From NCBI GenBank assembly GCA_036785325.1, contig JAXIVH010000018.1:9283557-9347556 (forward strand): a stretch of 64,000 nt of DNA, given 5' to 3'. Below are positions 12,615-24,062 of this stretch, piece by piece. Each line of letters begins with the position of its first letter. Position 1 is the first letter of the stretch. The notes below the pieces were generated by a model. The model was not told the origin of the DNA, did not search any database, and saw only the letters and a list, made by a program, of their open reading frames with translations. A program made the position numbers and the translations under genes. Origin of the DNA: Urophycis tenuis (lineage: Eukaryota; Chordata; Actinopteri; Gadiformes; Phycidae).

Positions 12615-12646
<32 letters not shown>

Positions 12647-13449
12647 TAAAGCCCACACCGGGGGTGGCTAGAAATTTCCAATCCTGGCTCAGTGATGGGG
12701 GTGGGGGGGGGGGGTCTTTCATGATTTTTTATTTATTTATTTTATTTTTATTTTTATAAAGCCCACACCCGGGTTGGCTAGAAATTTCAAATCCTGGCTG
12801 AGTAATGGGGGGGGGGGGGTCTCTTATGATTATTATTATTTTTTTTTTATTTTTTTATATAAAGCCCACACCTGGGGTGGCTAGAAATTTCCGATCCTGG
12901 CTCAGTAATGGGGGGGGGTCTGTTATGAATTTTTTTTTTTTTTTTTTTTTTAATTTTTTTATTTTATTATTTTTTGTATAAAGCCCACACCCGGGGTGGC
13001 TAGAAAGTTCCAATCCTGGCTAAGTGATTGGGGGGGGGGGGTCTGTTGTGATTTTTATTTTTTTTTTATTTTTTATAAAGCCCACACCCGGGGTGGCTAG
13101 ACATTTCCAATCCTGGCTCAGTGATGGGGGTGGGGTCTGTTATGAATTTTTTATTTTTATTTTTTTTTTATAAAGCCCACACCCGGGGTGGCTAGAAATT
13201 TCCAATCCTGGCTCAGTGATGGGGGGGGGGGGGTCTGTTATGATTTTTTTTTTTTTTCATAAAGCCCACACCCGGGTGGCTAGAAATTTCAAATCCTGGC
13301 TCAGTGATGGGGGGGGGGGTCTGTTATGATTTTTTTTTCATTTTTATTTTTTTTTTAGAAAGCCCACAACCGGGGTGGCTAGAAATTTCCAATCCTGGCT
13401 CAGTAATGGGGGGGGGGGGTCTGTTATGATTTTTTTTTTTTTATTTATT

Positions 13450-13465
13450 AAAAAAAAAAAAAAAA
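13450..13465. repeat. A tract reversing spacer polarity (site 3)
   Basis: Sixteen A in the same context as site 1, in the second 2,304-bp unit. Confidence 0.9.
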
Positions 13466-13942
13466 TTCTAGCCCACACCAGGGGTGGCTAGAAATTTCCT
13501 ATTCTTGCTCAGTAATGGGGGGGGGGGGTCTTTTATGAATTTTTATTTATTTATTATTTTTTTATTTTTATAAAGCCCACACCCGGGGTGGCTAAAAATT
13601 TCCAATCCTGGCTCAGTGATGGGGGTGGGGTCTGTTATGATTTTTTTTTTTTTTTTTTTTTATAAAGCCCACACCCGGGGTGGCTAGAAATTTCCAATCC
13701 TGGCTCAGTGATGGGGGGGGGGGGGGTCTGTTATGATTTTTTTTTTTTTTCATAAAGCCCACACCCGGGTGGCTAGAAATTTCAAATCCTGGCTCAGTGA
13801 TGGGGGGGGGGGTCTGTTATGATTTTTTTTTCATTTTTATTTTTTTTTTAGAAAGCCCACAACCGGGGTGGCTAGAAATTTCCAATCCTGGCTCATTAAT
13901 GGGGGGGGGGGGTCTGTTATGATTTTTTTTATTTTATTTATT

Positions 13943-13959
13943 AAAAAAAAAAAAAAAAA
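13943..13959. repeat. A tract reversing spacer polarity (site 4)
   Basis: Seventeen A in the same context as site 2, in the second 2,304-bp unit. Confidence 0.9.
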
Positions 13960-14612
13960 TTCTAGCCCACACCAGGGGTGGCTAGAAATTTCCTATTCTT
14001 GCTCAGTAATGGGGGGGGGGGTCTTTTATGAATTTTTATTTATTTATTATTTTTTTATTTTTATAAAGCCCACACCCGGGGTGGCTAAAAATTTCCAATC
14101 CTGGCTCAGTGATGGGGGTGGGGTCTGTTATGATTTTTTTTTTTTTTTTTTTTTATAAAGCCCACACCCGGGGTGGCTAGAAATTTCCAATCCTGGCTCA
14201 GTGATGGGGGGGGGGGGGGTCTGTTGTGATTTTTTTTTATTTGATTTTTTTTTATAAAGCCCACCCCCGGGGTGGCTAGAAATTTCCAATCCTGGCTCTG
14301 TTATGGGGGGGGGTCTGTTATGATTTTTTTATTTTTTTTTTAAATATTATTATTATTTTTTTTATAAAGCCCACACCCGGGGTGGCTAGAAATTTCCAAT
14401 CCTGCCTCAGTGATGGCGGGGGGGGGTCTGTTGTGATTTTTATTTTCAAATTTTTTTTATAAAGCCCACACCCGGGGTGGCTAGAAATGTCCAATCCTGG
14501 CTCTGTGATGGGGGGGGGGGGGGGGGGGGGGGTCTGTTATGATTTTTTATTATTTTATTTTTTTTATCAAGCCCACACCCGGGGTGGCTAGACATTTCCA
14601 ATCCTGGCTCAG

Positions 14613-15933
14613 TAATGGGGGGGGGGGTCTGTTATGAATTTGTTTTTTTTATTATTTTTTTATAAAGCCCACCCTCGGGTTGGCTAGAAATTTCCAATCC
14701 TGGCTCAGTGATGGGGGGGGGGGGGGGGGGGGGGGGTCTGTTGTGATTTTTTTTTTTTTTTTTTTTTTTTATAAAGCCCACCCCCGGGGTGGCTAGAAAT
14801 TTCCAATCCTGACCCTGTGATGGGGGTGGGGTCTGTTATGATTTTTTTTATTTTTTATATTTGTTTATAAAGCCCACACCCGGGGTGGCTAGAAATTTCC
14901 GATCCTGGCTCAGTGATGGGGGTTGGGTCTGTTATGATTTTTTTTTTTTTTTTTTTTTTTTATAAAGCCCACACCCGAGGTGGCTAGAAATTTCCAATCC
15001 TGGCTCAGTGATGGGGGGGGGGCGTCTGTTATGATTTTTTTTTTTTTTTTTTTATAAAGCCCACACCCGGGTGGCTAGAAATTTCCAATCCTGGCTCAGT
15101 GATGGGGGTGGGGTCTGTTATGATTTTTTTTTTTTTTTTTTTATAAAGCCCACACCCGGGGTGGCTAGAAATTTCCAATCCTGGCTCAGTGATGGGTGGG
15201 GGTCTATTATGATTTTTTTATTTATTTTTTTTAATAATTTTTTTTTTTTTTTTATAAAGCCCACACCCGGGGTGGCTAGAAATTTCCAATCCTGGCTCAG
15301 TGATGGGGTGGGGTCTGTTATGATTTTTTTTTTTTTTTTTTTTATAAAGCCCACACCCGGGGTGGCTAGAAATTTCCAATCCTGGCTCAGTGATGGGTGG
15401 GGGTCTGTTATGATTTTTAAAAAAAATTTTTTAAATAATTTTTTTTTTTTTTTTTTTATAAAGCCCACACCCGTGGTGGCTAGAAAGTTCCAATCCTGGC
15501 TCTGTGATGGGGGCGGGGTCTGTTATGATTTTTATTTTTTTTTATTTTTTTTTATAAAGCCCACACCCGGGGTGGCTAGAAATTTCCTATCCTGGCTCAG
15601 TGATGGGGGTTGGGTCTGTTATGATTTTTTATTTTTATTTTTTTTTTATAAAGCCCAGACTCGGGGTGGCTAGAAATTTCCAATCCTGGCTCAGTGATGG
15701 GGGGGGGGTCTGTTATGATTTTTTTTTTTTTTTTTTTTATAAAGCCCACACCCGGGGTAGCTAGAAATTTCCAATCCTGGCTCAGTGATGGGGGGGGTCT
15801 GTTATGATTTTTTTTTTTTTTTTTTTAATAATTTTTTTTTTTTTTTTATAAAGCCCACACCCGGGGTGGCTAGAAATTTCCAATCCTGGCTCTGTGATGG
15901 GGGGGGGGGGTCTGTTATGATTTTTTATTATTA
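14613..15933 (+). repeat. Satellite, mixed monomers
   Basis: Ordinary monomers. At 15071-15673 six consecutive monomers have lengths that keep one frame open, giving the longest open frame of the window (200 codons). It is low-complexity satellite translation and not a gene. A 24-G tract lies at 14713-14736. At 15414-15440 the spacer reads T5, A8, T6, AAATAATT, an AT palindrome that is unusual here. Confidence 0.85.
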
Positions 15934-16823
15934 TTATTTTTTTTTATAAAGCCCACACCCGGGGTGGCTATAAATTTCCAATCCTGCCTCAGTGATGGGG
16001 GGGGGGGGGTCTGTAGTGATTTTTTTTTTATTTTTTTTTTTTATAAAGCCCACCCCCGGGGTGGCTAGAAATGTCCAATCCTGGCTCTGTGATGGGGGGG
16101 GGGGTCTGTTATGATTTTTTATTATTATTTTTTTTTTATCAAGCCCACACCCGGGGTGGCTAGTCATTTCCAATCCTGGCTCAGTAATGGGGGGGGTCTG
16201 TTATGAATTTGTTTTTTTTATTATTTTTTTATAAAGCCCACACCCGGGGTGGCTAGAAATTTCCTATCCTGGCTCAGTGATGGGGGTTGGGTCTGTTATG
16301 ATTTTTTATTTTTATTTTTTTTTTATAAAGCCCACACTCGGGGTGGCTAGAAATTTCCAATCCTGGCTCAGTGATGGGGGGGGGGGGGTCTGTTATGATT
16401 TTTTTTTTTTTTTTTTTATAAAGCCCACACCCGGGGTAGCTAGAAATTTCCAATCCTGGCTCAGTGATGGGGGGGGGGTCTGTTATGATTTTTTTTTTTT
16501 TTTTTTTTAATAATTTTATTATTTTTTTTATAAAGCCCACACCCGGGGTGGCTAGAAATTTCCAATCCTGGCTCTGTGATGGGGGGGGGGGGCGGGGGGG
16601 GGTCTGTTATGATTTTTTATTCTTATTTTTTTTTTATCAAGCCCACACCCGGGGTGGCTAGTCATTTCCAATCCTGGCTCAGTAATGGGGGGGGTCTGTT
16701 ATGAATTTGTTTTTTTAATTATTTTTTTATAAAGCCCACACCCGGGGGGCTAGAAATTTTGATTCCTGGCTCAGTGATGGGGGTGGGGGGGGGGTCTGTT
16801 ATGATTAAAAAAAAAAAAAAAAA
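15934..16823 (+). repeat. ~1.3-1.5 kb duplication, copy 1
   Basis: The order of markers here recurs at 17265-18302: an AAATGTCC core with the ATTATTATT spacer and ATCAAG, the AGTCATTTCC core, the TTTCCTATCC core, a G tract interrupted by C (about 16590), a second AGTCATTTCC, then a shortened core CCCGGGGGGCTAG followed by AATTTTGATTCC, ending in an A tract (16807-16823). The offset grows from about 1,279 to 1,373 to 1,480 bp, meaning the second copy gained one monomer at each of two places. Confidence 0.75.
16807..16823. repeat. A tract, second type
   Basis: Seventeen A follow TCTGTTATGATT directly and lead into TTATAAAGCCC. The context differs from the TTCTAG type at 11147, so this appears to be an independent origin. 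It follows the AATTTTGATTCC core. Confidence 0.85.
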
Positions 16824-17264
16824 TTATAAAGCCCACACCCGGGGTGGCTAGAAAGTTCCAATCCTGGCACAGTGATGGGGGGGTCTGTTGTGATTTTTTT
16901 TTTTTTTTTTTTTTTTTATAAAGCCCACCCCCGGGGTGGCTAGAAATTTCCAATCCTGGCTCAGTGATGGGGGTGGGGGGGGTCTGTTATGATTTTTATT
17001 TTTTTTTATTTTTATAAAGCCCACACCAGAGGTGGCTAGAAATTTCCAATCCTGGCTCAGTGATGGGGGGGGGTCTGTTATGATTTTTTAAATTTTTTTT
17101 TTAAATAATTTTTTTTATTTTTTTTTATAAAGCCCACACCCGGGGGGCTAGAAATTTTGATTCCTGGCTCAGTGATGGGGGTGGGGGGGGGTCTGTTATG
17201 ATTTTTTATTTTTTTATTTTTATAAAGCCCACACCCGGGGTGGCTAGAAAGTTCCAATCCTGGC

Positions 17265-18302
17265 TCAGTGATGGGGGGGGGGGGGGGTCTGCTGTGATTT
17301 TTTTTTATTTTTTTTTTTTATAAAGCCCACCCCCGGGGTGGCTAGAAATGTCCAATCCTGGCTCTGTGATGGGGGGGGGGGTCTGTTATGATTTTTTATT
17401 ATTATTTTTTTTTTATCAAGCCCACACCCGGGGTGGCTAGTCATTTCCAATCCTGGCTCAGTAATGGGGGGGGTCTGTTATGAATTTGTTTTTTTTATTA
17501 TTTTTTTATAAAGCCCACACCCGGGGTGGCTAGAAATTTCCAATCCTGGCTCTGTGATGGGGGCGGGGTCTGTTATGATTTTTAATTTTTTTATTTTTTT
17601 TTTATAAAGCCCACACCCGGGGTGGCTAGAAATTTCCTATCCTGGCTCAGTGATCGGGGTTGGGTCTGTTATGATTTTTTATTTTTATTTTTTTTTATAA
17701 AGCCCACACTCGGGGTGGCTAGAAATTTCCAATCCTGGCTCAGTGATGGGGGGGGGGGTCTGTTATGATTTTTTTTTTTTTTTTTTTATAAAGCCCACAC
17801 CCGGGGTGGCTAGAAATTTCCAATCCTGGCTCAGTGATGGGGGGGGTCTGTTATGATTTTTTTTTTTTTTTTTTTAAATAATTTTATTATTTTTTTTATA
17901 AAGCCCACACCCGGGGTGGCTAGAAATTTCCAATCCTGGCTCTGTGATGGGGGGGGGGGGGGGGCGGGGTGGTCTGTTATGATTTTTTATTATTATTTTT
18001 TTTTTATCAAGCCCACACCCGGGGTGGCTAGTCATTTCCAATCCTGGCTCTGTGATGGGGGGGGGGGGGGGGGGCGGGGGGGTCTGTTATGATTTTTTAT
18101 TATTATTATTTTTTTATCAAGCCCACACCCGGGGTGGCTAGTCATTTCCAATCCTGGCTCAGTAATGGGGGGGGTCTGTTATGAATTTGTTTTTTTAATT
18201 ATTTTTTTATAAAGCCCACACCCGGGGGGCTAGAAATTTTGATTCCTGGCTCAGTGATGGGGGTGGGGGGGGGGTCTGTTATGATTTAAAAAAAAAAAAA
18301 AA
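17265..18302 (+). repeat. ~1.3-1.5 kb duplication, copy 2
   Basis: Second copy of the block at 15934-16823 with two extra monomers. One near 17510-17600 carries GGGGGCGGGGTCTG. The other, near 18036-18140, is a local duplication of the AGTCATTTCC monomer with the C-interrupted G tract. It ends in the same AATTTTGATTCC core and an A tract at 18288-18302. Confidence 0.75.
18288..18302. repeat. A tract, second type, copy 2
   Basis: Fifteen A after TCTGTTATGATTT, followed by TTTAATAAGCCC. Counterpart of 16807-16823. Confidence 0.85.
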
Positions 18303-21300
18303 TTTAATAAGCCCACACCCGGGGTGGCTAGAAATTTCCAATCCTGGCTCTGTGATGGGGGGGGGGGGGCGGGGGTTGGGTCTGTTATGATTTTTGTATT
18401 ATTTTTTTTTTTTATAAAGCCCACACCCGGGGTGGCTAGAAATTTCCAATCCTGGCTCAGTGATGGGGGGGGGGGGGGGGGGGTCTGTTATGATTTTTTT
18501 TTTTTTTTTTTTTATAAAGCCCACAACCGGGTGGCTAGAAATTTCCAATCCTGGCTCAGTGATGGGGGTGGGGTCTGTTATGATTTTTGTAATTTTTTTT
18601 TAAAATAATTTTATTATTTTTTTTATAAAGCCCACACCCGGGGTGGCTAGAAATTTCAAATCCTGGCTCAGTGATGGGGGTTGGGTCTGTTATGATTTTT
18701 TTTTTATTTTTTTTTTTTATAAAGCCCACACCCGGGGTGGCTAGAAATTTCCAATCCTGACTCTGTGATGGGGGTGGGGTCTGTTATGATTTTTTATTTT
18801 TTTATATTTGTTTATAAAGCCCACACCCGGGGTGGCTAGAAATTTCTGATCCTGGCTCAGTGATGGGGGTTGGGTCTGTTATGATTTTTTTTTTTTTTTT
18901 TTTTTTTTATAAAGCCCACACCCGGGGTGGCTAGAAATTTCCAATCCTGGCTCAGTGATGGGGGGGGGGGTCTGTTATGATTTATTTATTTTTTTTTATA
19001 AAGCCCACCCCCGGGGTGGCTAGAAATTTCCAATCCTGGCTCAGTGATGGGGGTGGGGGGGGGTCTGTTATGATTTTTTTTTATTTTATTTTTTATTTTT
19101 TATAAAGCCCACCCCCGGGGTGGCTAGACATTTCCAATCCTGGCTCAGTAATGGGGGGGGGGGGGGGTCTGTTATGAATTTGTTTTTTTAATTATTTTTT
19201 TATAAAGCCCACCCCCGGGGTGGCTAGAAATTTCCAATCCTGGCTCAGTGATGGGGGGGGGGGGGGGTCTGTTGTGATTTTATTTATTTTTTATTTTTTC
19301 ATAAAGCCCACACCCGGGGTGGCTAGAAATTTCCAATCCTGACTCTGTGATGGGGGTGGGGTCTGTTATGATTTTGTATTTTTTTATTTTTTTTATAAAG
19401 CCCACACCCGGGGTGGCTAGAAATTTCCAATCCTGGCTCAGTGATGGGGTTGGGGTGTGTTATGATTTTTTTTTTTTTTTTTTTATAAAGCCCACACCCG
19501 GGGTGGCTAGAAATTTCCAATCCTGATTCAGTGATGGTGGGGGATTTGTTATGATTTTTTTTTTTTTTTTTTTTTATAAAGCCCTCAACCGGGTTGGCTA
19601 GAAATTTCCAATCCTGTCTCAGTGATGGGGGGGGGGGGGGGGGGTCTGTTGTGATTTTTTTTTTTTGTTATTTTTTTTATAAAGCCCGAACCCGGGATGG
19701 CTAGAAATGTCCAATCCTGGCTCAGTGATGGGGGTGGGGTCTGTTATGATTTTTTTTTTTTTTTTTTTTTATAAAGCCCACACCCGGGGTGGCTAGAAAT
19801 TTCCAATCCTGGCTCAGTAATGGGTGGGGGTCTGTTATGAATTTTTATTTTTTTATTTTTATTTATTTTTATTATTATTTTTTTTTTTATAAAGCCCACA
19901 CCCGGGGGTGGCTAGAAATTTCCAATACTTGCTCAGTAATGGGGGGGGTCTTTTATGATTTTTTTTTTATTTATCTTTTTTTTTTTTTATGAAGCCCACA
20001 CCCGGGGTGGCTAGAAATGTCCAATCCTGGCTCAGTGATGGGGGGGGGGGGGGTCTGTTATGATTTTTTTTTTTATTTTTTTTTTTTTATAGAGCCCACA
20101 CCCGGGGTGGCTAGAAGTTTCCAATCCTGTCTCAGTAATGGGTGGGGGTCTGTTAAGAATTTTTATTTTTTTATTTTTTATTTTTTTTAATTATTATTTT
20201 TTTTTTTATAAAGCCCACCCCTGGGGTGGCTAGAAATTCCCAATCCTGGCTCAGTAATGGGGGGGGTCTGTTATTTTTTTATTATTTATTTCTTTTTATA
20301 AAGCCCACACCCGGGGTGGCTAGAAATTTCCAATCCTGGCTCAATGATGGGGGGGGCGGGGTCTTTTATGATATTTTTATTTAATTTTTTTTTATAAAGC
20401 CCAAACCCGGGGTGGCTAGAAATTTCCAATCCTGGCTCAGTAATGGGGGGGGTCTTTTATGAATTTTTATTAATTTATTTATTTTATTTTTTTTATACAG
20501 CCCACACCCAGGGTGGCTAACAATTTCCAATCCTGGCTCAGTAATGGGGGGGGGGGCTGTAATGATTTTTTTTTTCTTTTTTTCTTTTTTTTTTTATTTT
20601 ATTATTTTTTTTTATAAAGGCCACTCCCGGGTTGGCTAGAAATTTCCAATCCTGGCTCAGTGATGGGGGTGGGGTCTGTTATGACTTTTTTTTTTTTTTT
20701 TTTTTATAAAGCCCACACCCGGGGTGGATAGAAATTTCAAATCCTGGCTCAGTGATGGGGGGGGGGGGGGGTCTGTTATGATTTATTATTATTATTTTTT
20801 TTATAAAGCCCACACCCGGGGTGGCTAGAAATTTCCAATCCTGGCTCAGTAATGGGTGGGGGTCTGTGATGAATTTTTATTTTTTTATTTAGCCCACATC
20901 CGGGTTGGCTAGAAATTTCCAATCCTGGCTCAGTAATGGGGGGGGGGGGTCTGTTATGAATTTTTATTTTTTTATTTTTTATTTTTTTATAATTTTATTT
21001 ATTTTTTTATAAAGCCCACACCCGGGGTGGCCAGAAATTTCCAATCCTGGCTCTGTGATGGGGGGGAGGTCTGTTGTGATTTTTTTTTATTTTATTTTTT
21101 TTTTATAAAGCGCACCCCCGGGGTGGCTAGAAATTTCCAATCCTAGCTCTGTGATGGGGGGTCTGTTATGATTATTATTATTTTTCTATAAAGCCCACCC
21201 CTTGGGTGGCTAGAAATTTCCAATCCTGGCTCTGTGATGGGGGGGTCTGTTATGATTTTTTTTATTTATTTTTTTTATTATTAAGCCCACACCCGGGGTG

Positions 21301-24062
21301 GCTAGACATTTCCAATCCTGGCTCAGTAATGGGGGGGGGGGTCTGTTATTATTATTATTATTATTATTTTTTTTTTTATAAAGCCCACACCCGGGGTGGC
21401 TAGAAATTTCCAATCCTGGCTCAGCAATTGGGGGGGGGGGTGGGTCTGTTATGATTTTTGTAATTTTTTTTTTAATTTATTTATTTATTTATTTTTGTTT
21501 TATAAAGCCCACACCCGGGGTGGCTAGAAATTTCCAATCCTGGCTCAGTGATGGGGGTGGGGTCTGTTATGACTTTTTTTTTTTTTTTTTTTTATAAAGC
21601 CCACACCCGGGGTGGATAGAAATTTCAAATCCTGGCTCAGTGATGGGGGGGGGGGGGGGGGTCTGTTATGATTTATTATTATTATTTTTTTTATAAACCA
21701 CACCCGGGGTGGCTAGAAATTTCCAATCCTGGCTCAGTGATGGGGGTGGGGTCTGTTATGATTTTTTTTTTTTTTTTATTAATCCCACATCCGGGTTGGC
21801 TAGAAATTTCCAATCCTGGCTCAGTTATTTGGGGGGGGGTCTGTTATGAATTTTTATTTTTATTTTTTTAATTTTTTTATAATTTTATTTATTTTTTTAT
21901 AAAGCCCACACCCGGGGTGGCTAGAAATTTCCAATCCTGGCTCAGTGATGGGGGGGGGTCTGTTATGATTTTTTTTTTTTTTTTTTTAATATATATATTT
22001 TTTTTTTAATAAAGCCCACACCAGGGGTGGCTAGAAATGTCCAATCCTGGCTCTGTGATGGGGGGGGGGGGGGGGGGTTCTGTTATGATTTTTTTATTAT
22101 TATTTTTTTTTTATCAAGCCCACACCTGGGGTGGCTAGTCATTTCCAATCCTGGCTCAGTAATGGGGGGGGTCTGTTATGAATTTGTTTTTTTTATTATT
22201 TTTTTATAAAGCCCACACCCGGGGGGCTAGAAATTTTGATTCCTGGCTCAGTGATGGGGGTGGGGGGGGGGTCTGTTATGATTTTTTATTTTTTTTATTT
22301 TTATAAAGCCCACACCCGGGGTGGCTAGAAAGTTCCAATCCTGGCTCAATGATGGGGGGGTCTGTTGTGATTTTTTTTTAATTTTTTTTTTTTATAAAGC
22401 CCACACCTGGGGTGGCTAGAAATTGCCAATCCTGGCTGAGTAATTGGGGGGGGGGGGTCTGTTATGATTATTATTATTATTATTTTTTTTTTTATAAAGC
22501 CCACACCTGGGGTGGCTAGAAATTGCCAATTCCTGCTCAGTAATGGGGGGGGGGTCTGTTATGAATTTTTATTTTTTTATTTTTTATTTATTTGTATTTT
22601 TTTTATTTTTTTATACAGCCCACACCCGTGGTGGCTAGAAATGTCCAATCCTGGCTCAGTAATGGGGGGGGGGGGGTCTGTTATGATTTTATTTTTTTTA
22701 TTTTTTTATCAAGCCCACACCCGGGGTGGCTAGACATTACCAATCCTGGCTAAGTAATGGGAAGAGTCTGTTATTAATTTTTTTTTTAATTATTATTATT
22801 TTTTTATAAAGCCCACACCAGGGGTGGCTAGACATTTCCAATCCTGGCTCAGTAATGGGGGTGGGGTCTCATGATTTTTCTTTTTTTTTTTTTTTTATAA
22901 AGCCCACACCCGGGGTGGCTAGAAATTCCCAATCCTGGCTCAGTAATGGGGGGGGTCTGTTATAATTGTTTTTTTGTTTTTTTTTATAAAGCCCACACCC
23001 GGGGTGGCTAGAAATTGCCAATCCTGGCTCAGTAATGGGAGGGGGTCTGTTATTTTTTTATTTTTTATTTTTTATTTTTTTTTTTTTTATTTTTTTTTTT
23101 TTTTTATAAAGCCCACCCCATGGGTGGCTAGAAATTTCCAATCCTGGCTCAGTGATGGGGGGGGGGTCTGTTGTGATTTTTTTTTTTTTTTTTTTTTTTA
23201 TAAAGCCCAAACCCGGGGTGGCTAGAAATTTCCAATCCTGGCTCAGTGATGGGGGGGGGGGTCTGTTATGATTTTTTTTATTTTTTTTTATAAAGCCCAC
23301 ACCCGTGTGGCTAGAAATTTCCAATCCTGGCTCAGTGATGGGGGTGGGGTCTGTTATGATTATTTTATTATTTTTTTTTTATAAAGCCCACACCCGGGGT
23401 GGCTAGAAATTTCCAATCCTGGCTCAGTGATGGGGGGGGTCTGTTATGATTTTTTTTAATTTTTTTTTTTAATAATTTTTTTTTTTTTTTATAAAGCCCA
23501 CCCCCGGGGTGGCTAGAAATTTCCAATCCTGGCTCAGTGATGGGGGTTGGGTCTCTTATGATTTTTTTTTTTTTTTTTTTTTTTTATAAAGCCCACACCC
23601 GGGGTGGCTAGAAATTTCCAATCCTGGCTCAGTGATGGGGGGGGGGGGGGTCTGTTATGATTTTTTTTATTTTTTTTTATAAAGCCCACACCCGGGTGGC
23701 TAGAAATTTCCAATCCTGGCTCAGTGATGGGGGTGGGGTCTGTTATGATTTTTTTTTTTTTTTTTTTTTATAAAGCCCACACCCGGGGTGGCTAGAAATT
23801 TCCAATCCTGGCTCAGTGATGGGGGGGGGGTCTGTTATGATTTTTTTAATTTTTTTTTTTAAATATTTTTTTTTTTTTTTTTATAAAGCCCACCCCCGGG
23901 GTGGCTAGAAATTTCCAATCCTGGCTCTGTGATGGGGGTGGGGTCTTTTATGATTTTTTATTTATTTGTTTTTTTTATAAAGCCCACCCCCGGGGTGGCT
24001 AGAAATTTCAAATCCTGGCTATGTGATGGGGGGGGGGGTCTGTTATGATTTTTTCTTATTTT
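18303..24062 (+). repeat. Satellite, heterogeneous monomers (middle part)
   Basis: About 57 monomers without a long regular period. A partial duplication of about 0.88 kb links 20680-20840 with 21565-21700 (shared TGTTATGACTTT tail and GGGTGGATAG core). Deletion variants occur: near 20885 the spacer runs directly into TTTAGCCCACATCC and lacks ATAA, and near 21695 TTATAAACCACACCC lacks the GCC. No non-satellite element is seen. Confidence 0.85.
21347..21367. repeat. TTA microsatellite in spacer
   Basis: About seven TTA units follow TCTG where TTATGATT is expected, then a T run and ATAAAG. Similar but shorter TTA or ATT runs occur in other spacers, for example near 5685, 22465 and 32325. Confidence 0.85.

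Larger units (their letters stand above)
12309..14612 (+). repeat. 2,304-bp higher-order repeat, copy B
   Basis: Direct tandem copy of 10005-12308 in the same orientation. Rare single-base differences are visible, for example GGCTAAGTGATTGG near 13020 against GGCTCAGTGATTGG near 10715, and GGCTCATTAATGG near 13900 against GGCTCAGTAATGG near 11590. Past about 14612 the sequence continues into CTCAGTAATGG and the ATTTGTTTTTTTTATTATT spacer and no longer matches the start of copy A. Confidence 0.9.

Noticed and set aside
15071..15673. Open reading frame of 200 codons on the plus strand, the longest in the window
   Set aside because: It is six satellite monomers whose lengths happen to keep the frame. 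The product is a repeated satellite translation with F, G and K homopolymer stretches. Other shorter frames of both strands have the same origin and break with each change in homopolymer length.
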